Part shown: piece after piece, positions 24,974-35,798 of the stretch | How positions within the stretch are numbered: the first letter of the stretch is position 1 | How the letters are laid out: each line of letters starts with the position of its first letter | Source: Rotaria sordida | Taxonomy: Eukaryota; Rotifera; Eurotatoria; Philodinida; Philodinidae | Direction of reading: 5' to 3' | Length of the DNA stretch: 64,000 bases | NCBI GenBank assembly: GCA_905250125.1 | Contig: CAJNOL010000289.1 | Coordinates: 4,205 to 68,204, forward strand | Program-made: the position numbers and the translations under genes | Notes under the pieces: model-generated | The model's database searches: none | What the model saw: only the letters and a program-made list of their open reading frames with translations | What the model was told of the DNA's origin: nothing

Positions 24974-27851
24974 AATACTTTTCTCGTGTGATGAATGCTT
25001 GCAAATCAATCGCAGATAATATTAGTGCTCACTCAAAAGTGTTCTACCCATTTGATCTGGAATACTATGAAAGCATTAAACATTATGCTGCAACATCGAC
25101 AATATTTTCGGTCTGTAGTGTTGAGCCAAACAACGCTGCCGATGTCGCAATCATTGTAAGTATCATGTTAATTTATAATAATCTCATAATTCAATGAAAG
25201 TTGACCATTCTGTTTTCATAAGCTTCTATCAAGCTTAGTAAGTTCTTTGGGGTCGAAGATGCTATGCAAAATTTCTTATAAATCGATACCGAAATAACGT
25301 GTTCATTAGGATAAAACTTTAAATAATAATTATCAAAAATACTAGGTTGTGGACCAAAACCTAAGTAGCAATGTTTGAATAATTGAAATGTATCGTAAAA
25401 GTTTAAATATTGGTAGAAATTTGATAGAATATAATATTTTGTGGCCGAAAACTCTAGAAAAGCACTTGAGACTGCATGGAGAAATGACTCATTTTGGTTG
25501 GATTATCCGATAGATCAAAATAATCCGGCAAGGTCAAGTTCAATTTGCGATCAAAGGTGGTGGACATGCTATGAATCCTGGATTCAGTTCTACGACTGGT
25601 ATTCATATTGCCATGCGACGGTTTGACACGATAACATACCATCCAAATAATCAAACGGTCGATGTGGGACCAGGACTCGTATGGGATGATGTGTACAGAG
25701 CACTCGCACCATACAATGTCACTGTTATTGGTGGTCGATTCTCAAGTGTTGGTGTCGCCGGACTCATCCTTGGTGGTGGTTACAGTTGGAAATCAAATCA
25801 ATTTGGTCTCAGCATTGATAATGTTTTCGAATATGAGGTAAGAGTCCAACCTGGAACAGAAAGTTCTATCTTCTCACTCAACTTTCTCTCTCCTCGTAGT
25901 GTGAAGGCATCAAAGAAGTTTTTTTTTTCTAGTTGGTCACTCCCAATGGTACCATTGTCTATGTGAATAATAATTCGTATCCAGACATCTTCTTTGGCCT
26001 TAAGGGTGGATATAACAACTTCGGTATCGTGACCAAATTCAATCTTCGTTCTGTACCACAAAACCAAGTTTACGGAGGTTGTCTTTATTATACTTGGCTT
26101 CAGATTGATGGTGTCTTAGAGGCTATCACCAACTTCCAAGTGAAAAATACAGATCCAAGAGCACAAATTTTGTCAATTCTTGCTATTAAGGACGGAATAC
26201 TTGGCATGGATCTCGTCGTATTCTATGATGCACCGGTGGCTCCAGACGGAATCTTCAAAGAGTTCACCGATCTTCATCCTATTGGTATTCTTCATAGTCG
26301 TTCACTTCTCTCCATCGTTCAATGTACACCAGGCTTCTTAACTGACAATCTGCGGTGAGTTAATACAGAAATCTTTTTTGATATGTAAAATCATCCCAAA
26401 AAAAGATCTTACATTTACGGCTAACGAACAAATCCATATGCAATAATAACAGAAAAATGTGAAAGAAACTGTCATATATCTATATAAACTAGTCACTGTT
26501 TTCATCCTCATAAGTACCAAAATTTTCACTGTTACTCCTACGATCAACCAAACTAATTTCTTTTTTCACTTTTTCGATGTGCACTACTTGTCGGCTTTTG
26601 TAAAAATTCATTTCGATATTTTATCTCTTTTAATTTGATATCACGTATTTGTTTCAATATATTGAAACTTTTTTGCTAACGCGGAAGCTTATATAGCTTT
26701 TATATCTTGATACTTGCGTTTTGATCTCTAGATGTATTCTTTGAATGATAAATAGAGTCGTTCAACCGATATATATCCCATTCACATAGGTCAAAAAGTT
26801 GATATTCTCCTAACTGTTGATAAAGAGTGTTTGATTCATCAAGTATTTCACTCACTAGATTTTTTTTCTATTAAACGAGACTATAACTTGAGATTTGTCG
26901 AGTTATGACATCGATATTGCATTTTTACTCTATCATATAACCTTTTCTTCTTAAGTTAGGATTCAAGAAGTAAGATTTTGTCTTGGCTAAAACATCCATA
27001 ATATTTTAGAGATCTATCTCTTGACCTAAATATTTACTACAAAATTGCATATTGGATATTTTTGAGAGTTTCTGGTCATGAATTGAAAATTAAGTAAAAC
27101 GATCATAATTCGACTAGAAAGGCACAGTTTATAGGATTTGATACTTAAACAGATTCTCTTATTAGATGTCTTGTTTATATAGAGAATTGGTAGGCCAAAA
27201 GTCGAATCGAACTTAGGAATAAAAGGCTTTTTTTTGCAAGCAAAGACTATGTTAAAACTTTTAATTTGTTATTCTATTTAATATTTCCAAGAATAATCTT
27301 ACATCATACAACATAGTATAAAATTTCTAAACCAAACTCTCATCTTGTCACTCATAATAAATTGTCATTATTATAGTGGACGTTTTCATACAGTCTCGGT
27401 GACCAACCTGAGCAAACGTGTTCTTCAACAAATAAAAAATCAGACGTTGTATTACAGTTCAATACTGGGACGAAAGCGCGGCGCGATTTTCTCGTACGAT
27501 ACTATGCCATTTTTGTCAACATATTTCAATAGGTCGCAGGGTGGTGCTTATCCACACATTCCTTCGTCCACTCCTCTTCTACCTATTTGTATCCAATTTG
27601 GCTGGGAGTCACCACTTGACGACAAGGATTTCATTCTTGCGATCCAGGCATCAGCCGAAACTATTCTACAGACAGCACTCGACGATGGTCAAGATGTGGG
27701 TGGCAGAAAACAAATTCGCTATCCAAACTATGCTCTAGAGAACACACCCCTTTCACAGATGTACGGCGATAATGTATCTAGACTTCAACGTATTCGCACT
27801 ACATGGGATCCTGAGAATGTTATGTATCTTGCTAGAGGATTCAAGTTTTGA
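24974..27851 (+). CDS. FAD-linked oxidoreductase, VAO/BBE (berberine-bridge-enzyme-like) family
   Basis: Exons 24974-25155, 25514-25837, 25933-26354 and 27377-27851 join in phase (introns 358, 95 and 1,022 bp). The N-terminal part is an FAD-binding PCMH domain: FAIKGGGHAMNPGFSSTTG carries the His that in this family bears 8-alpha-linked FAD, and GGRFSSVGVAGLILGGGYSW is the second flavin-binding block. There is no Cys at the position used for bicovalent flavin in plant BBEs. The C-terminus is a BBE domain with NYALENTPLSQMYG, WDPENVM and a terminal GFKF. It is expected to oxidise a small alcohol, sugar or similar substrate with O2; the substrate cannot be told. The 5' start is uncertain: either Met 24952 upstream of the exon or the signal-peptide exon at 21841. 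The family is rich in fungal secreted enzymes, so horizontal origin is likely but inferred. Confidence 0.85.
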
Positions 27852-27913
27852 ACGTTTGTCAATCAAATCGCTATTCTGTTGAAGTACTTTGATTATTGCT
27901 CAAGTTTTTTTGA

Positions 27914-27919
27914 AATAAA
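27914..27919 (+). terminator. Poly(A) signal of the FAD oxidoreductase gene
   Basis: AATAAA lies about 63 nt after the stop codon and just before the telomere-like island. Confidence 0.5.
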
Positions 27920-27940
27920 ACACCGATTTACTCAAATATA

Positions 27941-28145
27941 TGTGAGGGTCAGTGTGTGTGTGTGTGGGATATGAGTGTGCGGGTGTGGATGGGAGTGGGG
28001 ATATGGAAGTGGATTTATTGGAGACCCAGCCACACCTACGCCCACACCCACACCCATAACTACACACCCACACCCACACCTCATACCCATACCTACACCC
28101 CATATCCACACTCACACACCCGCACCTCACACCCACACCCACACC
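27941..28145. repeat. Large telomere-like palindrome between two genes (site 5)
   Basis: A G-rich half (27941-28015: gtgagggtc, gtgtgtgggata, gggtgtggatgggagtgggg) is followed by a C-rich half (28022-28145: runs such as cacccacacccataac and cacacccacacc). It starts about 90 bp after the oxidoreductase stop and ends exactly where the decayed GTPase coding sequence begins. Confidence 0.8.
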
Positions 28146-28798
28146 ATCAAAGAGAACATAAAGAACAATTGAAAGCAATGAATAAACTTTTGGCAGAATT
28201 GAAAGAGAAAAAACTTGATTCGTTCGAAGATATTGAAGCACAGGATAAAAATGCAAAAGAAGCACTTATCAAATTAGCACAACAAGCCAAACCAATAGAA
28301 ATGAAAGGTAATAATATTGCTTTTTTTGGTTTAACATCAACAGGAGAATCAACAATGCTCGATAGTCTTCTTGGTGAAAAAAAAGCGGCAACAGATGTTG
28401 GTGAAACAACTCTAGAAGTTATATCTTATTTTGGTAGAAATTTTGTTCTTCGGGATATTCCTAGTCGAAATGATGAAGTATCATATATGAGTATGCAATA
28501 TATATCATTTTTTAAAGGATTAACACGACGCCTTATATTTCTTTAGTCTACAATAAAAGAAAATTCGAGTATAATGAAATTATTAGATGCTATTGGAACC
28601 AAGTATGATATTGTTATCAGCAAAATGGATCGTGTTGAAGAAGAATGAGCAGAATTTTGTGACCAAATACAAAAAGAAATTCATAAAATTAGATTGAAAG
28701 GTGTAGATCGTGTGTTTTTTGTTAGCGGTAAATACCCAGTACAATTTCCGGACGGGCTTGAAATGGTCAACTATTTAACAAATTCTTCAAAACAATAA
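28146..28798 (+). pseudogene. P-loop GTPase (IRG/dynamin-like G domain), degenerate
   Basis: One intronless frame directly follows the CCCACA array. It starts with a charged helical segment (LKAMNKLLAELKEKK) and then a G domain. The P-loop reads FFGLTSTGES, with Glu replacing the essential Lys of GxxxxGKS. GETT is the G2-like Thr region. DIPSRND replaces the usual DxPG of G3, and SKMD replaces NKMD of G4. In-frame stops occur at 28544-28546 and inside the segment after VEEE (28648-28650). A later block (KGVDRVFFVSGKYPVQFP) follows before the final stop. Loss of key residues together with the stops shows it is dead. Similarity to interferon-inducible-type GTPases is from motif order only, so the subfamily is uncertain. 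The 5' end is missing at the repeat junction. Confidence 0.75.
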
Positions 28799-29129
28799 TA
28801 TTCATTTGTTTATTGACTCTATTTTTACATACTACATTTAGATTTCTTTTTCGAAAATAATTTCTCGTTGATTTGCCTTTGAAAATTTTGTTTTTTGTCT
28901 ACATACTGCTTATGAGATTTTCTCATTGTTTAGTTATCGTATATTTCGATAATACATATTTTGCTTTATTTCTGAATAAATTCTCGTAAATATGATATGT
29001 AGGCGTTTAGAGGTGATCCTCATAGAAAAGCAAGCTAAGAATGAAGTTGGTCGACTCTGTAACGTTCGTTTGAAATGTATTAAATTTATACTTATTTTTT
29101 CTTGCAAAAAAAGATTGATATGGTAGAAG

Positions 29130-29188
29130 GGCGTAGTGTAGGTGTGGATGTGCGTGCCTGATGAATAATGCATCCACACCTCCACGCT
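29130..29188. repeat. Telomere-like palindrome (site 6)
   Basis: gcgtagtgtaggtgtggatg and its approximate reverse complement catccacacctccacgc face each other across about 20 bp. Confidence 0.65.
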
Positions 29189-30059
29189 TTAAAGAAGTAG
29201 ATTCCAGTTCGATTCCCAAAATACTGCGTAGAACAGGAACTGTTAAATCATCAAATAGATACGATGGTTTTTGCATCTGTTTTAGAGATTTTGATTCTTT
29301 TATTTTTCGAAATTAAAGGTGCTGCACACTTCATTATTTAAATATGACATTATTATATAAATCTGCTGAAATCTTTAATCTCATGTCTTAAAGAGTCGAA
29401 ATTTCTCAGCATAGATTCGAGAATTTTTTCATCTATTTGATGATTTGACAGTTTTGGTTCGGTTGTCGGTTCTAAGAAGTCGGTTCCAACAAGTTCGTAT
29501 CCAGTTCGATTTCGATTCTAGCTTTTTTTTGAAACCGCTGAACTTGATTCTTAAAAGATAAATATGATTAAGAACAGAATTTCAATAAAAGAGAATCAAA
29601 ATTTTATGAATCATGAAAAAGTTAAATGAATATTTTTTGTTGTAAAAATAAACTAACAAAAGATATAATTATGATAAAATATAGCATAGAATCTTATTTT
29701 TCAACGTAAGATTTAACAACCAGAAAACAAGCAAGTATAGAGCAAGTGAAAGATAAAACGTAACACATTTTGTTTTATAAACATTTTGTTTTACAAACGT
29801 TTTGTTTTTCTTATTTTTTATAACAGTTCTTCTTATTCAAAACGAAACTTACATATTTCTTCTTCATTTAAAAAAACACGACAATGAAATTTCACGTTAA
29901 ATAAAACAGAAAATAAATGTAACCTATATAAACATTCTATTAATCTCCAAAATACAACTTTTATCCAAAACAAAGGTTTTATGACAGTTGGTGACGCAGA
30001 CACTTGCGCGTGTACAATTGCTCGCGAAGCATAAAAGTCTGGCATGTGAACGGTCATTT

Positions 30060-31815
30060 GGAAAAAAGGAGGATTCAGGAGTATTTTCGAAACATTTTTT
30101 TGGAGGATAGCTTTCTAAAAAGGAGGAAAAAAGGAGGATATTACTTTTACTGTAGAAACAGTATTTTCGTATTACAAATGCATTGAGGGATTTGAATGGA
30201 ACGAAACAAGAACGTCATCTAGAGTTTCAAAGGCTGATAGTTCTCAACAGGAGTCGATACAAAAGAGTTCTGCACATCGAAGATACACGCATCCTAACCA
30301 TATAGTCACATTGATAAAGACAAAACTCACTTTCGTAATGAACGATATTCACTTGTTGAGACCCTTTTATTCGATAGATATATATACTGGTATAAAAATC
30401 AAATTCATGTGATGATCTTGAATTTTTTTTACAGTGAATCCATCAAAAAATCTAGTCCAGCTCCATGTTAAAAGCTATTTAAATTGGAGGTTTCCAAATA
30501 AATGTTTACTTTAGATTTTGAATACATGTAAAAAAAAAGTCTTTTTTTCATAACATCTGATGCAAACTTTTCAATCACGAAGAGATGGCGTAAAATAAAT
30601 ACTGATGCTTTGTTAAAAAATTAAACTACAACTTCTTTCCAATTGTTACTTGGAACAAATAGAAAATAGAAAATTAAACTATGGTTTTATGAAAAGACGC
30701 AACTGTCTCGTGTAAATAGTACTATCTCATTAAAACCGATTGATGCGTTTTATCAACAAAATGTTGAAATCTGTTAGATTATATAATAGGGAATCTGCCA
30801 CAGAATTTTATGAAATGTCGAAGAAAATTTAACAAAAAGACTAGAAAATTTAAATAACATTTGAATTATAGAAGCCATTTTTCGTGTTATCGAACGGAAT
30901 ATTGCGGAAACATGTGCGTATATTTTTGTAAGTGCGATTATTACAGCTATAAATATATTAGAAATGTTTGTGTTTGATACTATTCGTCCCTCACAATAAA
31001 TGCTGTTATTTTCGGCTACTATTGATGAAACATCACTTTTCTCTCTACTAATCTCTTTCACGAAACATTTCTTTGTCAATAACTATATCAAAGCATACCA
31101 TTGTATCACATTCATCTATTGAAAGAAATATTTGCGTAAGGCAAAGTACAATCATTTGAAACACCATAATATACACAAGATTCTTATGTAATGTAAAGAC
31201 GAGAATGAGATTTGCAGAAAAAACGTTTGCTTGTGAATTATTTTGCTTGCTCGAATCACATTCCGTATTCTACCTCGAGTAGCAACCGTAGAGACAGACA
31301 GCTGTATCAGACAATTCGCAAAATTGTACCAAAACCACCGTTCTAGCTGCTAAATTTCGTGGCAGAAAAGGAAAAGGAGGAAAAATAGGAGATAATCATA
31401 AAAAGGAGAAGGAAGAGACATTTTGAAAAAACGAGGGAAAGAAGGAAAAGAAGGAGCATTCACAACCCAGACATACATACATATATACATACATACATAC
31501 ATACATACATATGCAAATATATGTAATATTTTTAAGTTTCTGCCAGTTATTGCGTGATGATGACACTTTGTATTGTCGAAAATTTGAAATAAAGACTGAT
31601 ATTCGTTAAAATTAAAGTATATTTTTTGTTGTAGTACTATAACCAATCATTTCAAATGTCGTCTGAATCGTAGCATCGTAAAAACGCTTTGTTTAAAATA
31701 TTGAAAATACTCATTTACAAGCTTAATTGATAAAAAGGAGGAAAAAGAGGATTCCGATGCCAAAAGGAGGAGAAGGAGGACATGTTTTGGGAAATAGGAG
31801 GAAAAGGAGGAGGTT
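30060..31815 (+). repeat. Region of recurring aaaaggagga purine runs
   Basis: Three clusters (30060-30140, 31365-31455, 31733-31815) repeat the unit aaaaggagga with variations, always purine-rich on the plus strand. The outermost clusters are bordered by tctggcatgtgaa (about 30043) and its reverse complement ttcacatgccaga (about 31817). That suggests a single element with short inverted ends, but nothing coding is seen. Confidence 0.45.
31471..31511. repeat. ATAC microsatellite
   Basis: About nine tandem copies of atac, slightly interrupted by atat. Confidence 0.9.
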
Positions 31816-32208
31816 TCACATGCCAGATAAACTAGAAAAACTATGCAATTACTAAAAATTTAACATTATTTATGATGTTATGAACGATTAAACAGAGAAA
31901 ATACAGGAAAATGACTAGGGCGGATAAGACCATTTTCCAATTCTCAATGAAATCGAGCCTATTTTTTATAGGAATGAAGTTAGACACTAACCCTGAACAT
32001 ATTTTTATAGGTTTTTTTGAAACAGCTCAAAAAATCGGACCTATAGTCCCTCACAGGATCTCGAAAATTTTTTTCTTTTGATCCAAATAAAGGGCATTCT
32101 TATTCATAAAATTGAGTGTGCTGATTACGCATATCAATATTAGAAAGCGCATAAACATCTCATTATCTGAAAAACTTTCTTATTTCGAGATGACTCTTAT
32201 AACAAAAT

Positions 32209-32260
32209 GGGTGTGCGTCTGAGTATGGATGGAGAGAGGACGAAAACCCACACCTACACC
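32209..32260. repeat. Telomere-like palindrome (site 7)
   Basis: gggtgtgcgtctgagtatgg is followed by cccacacctacacc across about 20 bp, with the G-then-C order. Confidence 0.6.
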
Positions 32261-32987
32261 TTTTAATTCTTATACAATTGTCCATAGCAGCCTATTCTCT
32301 AGAGCACTCGCATTGTCAAAAAAAATTTTATCTTACTTTTTCGATCAATTAAATATGAATAGCCGTTGTATATCAATCAAGGTATGTTTTTAGAAGGTTT
32401 TGATAGTTGGATTGACATTATTGCTTTTCGTGAAGTGATTATATTAGTCTATACAGCTTATAAATATATATTCAGTTCAATACAGTCTGCCATTGTATTA
32501 GAATCGTTAGTATGAACAATGTTAGAACAATTAAATCAATTAGTTTATGAAAAAGATCATTTCCCAATATGAAATTAACTTATGGTATCATTATTATTTC
32601 TTTATTTTATCCAAAAATCTTGTGAAAGTCTGAACAGCGACCAAATATCTGAGCGAGCAACTGTCTATCTTTCAAAACAAATTGAAATTTTGATGTGTAT
32701 TATTGAATGCAATATAAACTTTAGGTTTATTAATAAATGAATAATTGAATAAAAATATTCATCAAGTACGAAATCATCTAAAACTCAATGGTTAAAAATA
32801 AAACTAAAAAAGTCCTTATCGATTTAATTAAGTAAATAGTTTATCTTTTCATTGTGATAAACCTTGAATCTTCTTACCTGATATCAGACAAACAAGAGCA
32901 TTTTTTACACATTCATCTTAAAACAATATATTCTTCTATTTATTCATAATTTTTCAAGTTTTTCATCCCATTTTCTATCTTATATCT

Positions 32988-33787
32988 TGTTATAATTGTC
33001 CGTTCGAGGTGAATAGTTTTAATTATCTTATTACAGCTGACAACATTCCTTCAGAATTGAAAAACTATTCATTGGAAAAAAATGTGCTATTGAAATATTT
33101 TGGCGAAGAGATCCAGATAATACGAAAATAACATTAGTCGCCGAAGACACTAAAAAGTCAGCATCAACTGATCATTCACTTGTTGTCAATGTTGGCTACG
33201 AAAAGACAAGATCAATACCAGTTTGAGAAAAAGTAGTTTTCTATGAATGTATTACTAATGAATGCAACAGTATGAATCAATTAAAACGTTTATTAAATTC
33301 GTTAAAAATGAACGATACTCTTTATCAACTTACGTATCTTCTCAATCCCATTATGCCATTTCAAGGTCAATGGTGTTATCGTGGTTCAAATGTGACTTTT
33401 GCCGAATGTAATATTACAATACCAATTAGTTCTTGTACACAATGTACATTATCTGGAATGGTTAATCAAACAAGAACAGAATTATGTGCAACATGTTTGA
33501 CTAACAGTCCTGATAAAACTGGATTATCACATGGAATGATTTTTAATATGACTGAACGAATATATTCTACCTTATGGTTGCTCAATTGTGAACGTGAAAA
33601 TTGTAATACACCGGCTGTTAGTGGAAGTATACGTGAAAAAAGTTATATCTATTTTGATTTTGATGAATTTTTTAATATTGATAACAAATCAATATCTATA
33701 TTATCAATGAACAAGATGACTTTGTTTTTCATTATTTTTCTTATAAAAATTTTTCATTCAATGATTGTAAATATAAAATTGATTTAA
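32988..33787 (+). pseudogene. Cysteine-rich secreted/surface-like protein, copy A
   Basis: The frame begins with CYNCPFEVNSFNYLIT, shifts by an indel at an A run near 33082 (the sequence resumes as CAIEIFWRRDPDNTK), meets a stop at 33224-33226, and continues as ECNSMNQLKRLLNSL. It then encodes a region with paired cysteines (SCTQCTLSG, CATCLTNS) and ends with a hydrophobic tail (MTLFFIIFLIKIF) that could be a GPI-anchor signal or a transmembrane end. Its last part, from Met 33272, is a clean 171-codon frame. The splice acceptor seen in copy B is lost here. The family is not recognised. Homology with copy B shows a real protein-coding ancestor. Confidence 0.6.
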
Positions 33788-34078
33788 CTTTTTCTATTCT
33801 ATTAAAAATTGTTTATTTGTTAATTAAAATATGAGATTATTATGAATTTACAAGAACAAAATAGAATGAAAAGAAAAAAAAAACATTCTAAAACAAGTCG
33901 TTTTAGAGTTATAAGGAAAACGAACAAAAAAAATGATTTAAATATTTCCATTAAAAAGTTGATTATCTTATTATACCTATCTAATATCAAACAAGCATCT
34001 ATATACAATCATCATTCTTACAGGGAAACATATTATTCAATTTATTCGTAACTTTTCAAATTTTATATTTCATTTCAG

Positions 34079-34467
34079 GTAATGTAACTTGTTACGATTG
34101 TCCATATGATGCGAATAGTTTTGATTATCTTATCACAATTGATTGTATACCTGATAAACTCAATAATTATATATTGAAAACACTTAGGAACAATTGTGTT
34201 ATTGATGTTACAATACCGAACACACTCTTAATATGTATGTTAATTTAGAACATAAAAACTCTAATGTCATATATATGGTCTACTGATAAATGTAACAGTT
34301 TAACTGAGTTAAAAGGTTGATTAACTTCATTAACCTTGAATAATAACTTTCAAGAACTTGAACATCTTCTTAAAACAGAAGAACCATTTGATGGTAAATG
34401 GTGTTGATTCTGAGCAAATACTACTTCATTAACATGTGCAACTATGATACCAACAACTTCTTGTTAA
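34079..34467 (+). pseudogene. Cysteine-rich protein, copy B (tandem duplicate, decayed)
   Basis: After a clear acceptor (catttcag, ending 34078) the sequence encodes CYDCPYDANSFDYLITIDC, close to copy A, then NNCVIDVTIPNT and, after several in-frame stops, segments matching copy A's KCNSL...LKG and FDGKWC blocks. It has no open frame through the conserved region. Intron sequence upstream of the acceptor also resembles that of copy A, so the duplication included flanking intron. A telomere-like palindrome follows 40 bp later. Confidence 0.65.
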
Positions 34468-34509
34468 GAATATTCATTTCAAAGAATCTATAAGCACAAT
34501 GCGTTGAAA

Positions 34510-34573
34510 GGATGTGGATGCAGGTATAAGTTTGGTGAGTCTTCCGTTCATCCACAATCACTCCCTCACCCAC
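34510..34573. repeat. Telomere-like palindrome (site 8)
   Basis: ggatgtggatgcaggtataag is followed after a spacer by catccacaatcactccctca and cccaca. It is degenerate but has the same order. Confidence 0.5.
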
Positions 34574-35445
34574 AAATTTGATTGATAGTTAAGAATAAAA
34601 CATCAAGAAGTTAGGCAGCGAAGAAAAAACAACATCTGTCCGAACGACAAAAATATATCATTTTTCATGCATGACATCAATAAATTTTTTTTGTAGCTTC
34701 ATGTAATAATGAAAATTCAATTTTTAAATCAATACAACTAAATATTAATAAAAGTAATCTATTGAGTAATTTAACAACAATAACAGCTTCACTAGCACAG
34801 GATTATCATTGCGATATATATGAGCAAACATTTTAATTAATAAGTATAGAAATCTTACAACATCGTGCTACACATCAAACTTTAAAAAAGAAAAGTTTTC
34901 TGTTCTTTTTTTTCTTGTAAAAATAAAAAAAAATTCAGTCCGTTATGATCAAGATGGCAGACGAAATAAATAATATTAATCTCGAGGTACCATTTTTTAC
35001 GTACAGTCCTGGATAAAAGTATCCGCTTTTCCCCCTAAATTGGTCTTATTTCTTATGATATAGGATGTAGATTGCTCTTAGAGAACTCTGATCGCAAGTA
35101 CCATCCACGCCCTCAATTGGTTGATATAGATTGGAGTTATCAGGACAACAATATCATCAGATTGTCAAAGGCATATTTCGGTCATTTTTTTACCTTTGTG
35201 TTCACACAACCCTCATTTGTAATTCCAATGATGTAGCTGTCTACAGTCAAAATTTGGTTAGAAATTACCCTGCAATAACAGAGATCAGAAGTTCCCATTG
35301 GAAAACTTTCACCAAGTAGTTAGTTATAGTTTCTAGTTTGGTGTCAATAACTCAAGCTCAACTCAAACAGTTCTCATGAGCCCACAAGTTTGTGGTAGAA
35401 TTTTCAGAAGTGTAATTCAATGTAGAACGAAGATAGAGTCATCGA

Positions 35446-35798
35446 AAGAGTTCATTAAAGCATAGCTTGCCAATCGATAGTATCTCGTTATTATGCGATG
35501 AGCTTTGGAGCAAAGAAACTAGGTACCATGGGCTATAATTAGCGCCACAAAAAAAAACGAAAATAAATTGTAGGAGGACGAAGCAACCAACGAACATTTT
35601 CTTAGAACGCATTTCTCTTCGATTTCTTTAATACGCCACTATCCACGTACCTCGTTGGCTGTTTCTTCCTCCTACAATTTATTTTCGTTTTTTTTTGTGG
35701 CACTAATTGCAGCCCAAGATTCCTAGTTTCTTTGCTCCAAAGCTCGTCGCATAATAATAGGATACTATCAATTGGCAAGCTATGTCATAATGCCCTCT
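35446..35798. mobile_element. Foldback element with arms of about 145 bp
   Basis: The left arm (from about 35446, containing catagcttgccaatcgatag and ctttggagcaaagaaactag) is the reverse complement of the right arm (ending about 35798, containing ctagtttctttgctccaaag and ttggcaagctatg), with a spacer of about 60 bp. The inner arms share gaaaataaattgtaggagga. There is no transposase frame, so it is a non-autonomous palindromic element. Confidence 0.8.

Larger units (their letters stand above)
28799..32987. other. Gene-free stretch with purine-rich arrays
   Basis: No supported gene. It holds telomere-like palindromes at 29130-29188 and 32209-32260, GGAGGA-rich purine runs at 30060-30140, 31365-31455 and 31733-31815, and an ATAC microsatellite. 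A short gttcgg/ggttcc run at 29455-29520 resembles the opposite strand of the hexamer arrays at 55.3 and 59.0 kb. Confidence 0.55.

Noticed and set aside
27900-28265. Gly/Cys/Val-rich minus-strand frame
   Set aside because: Antisense translation of the telomere-like island.
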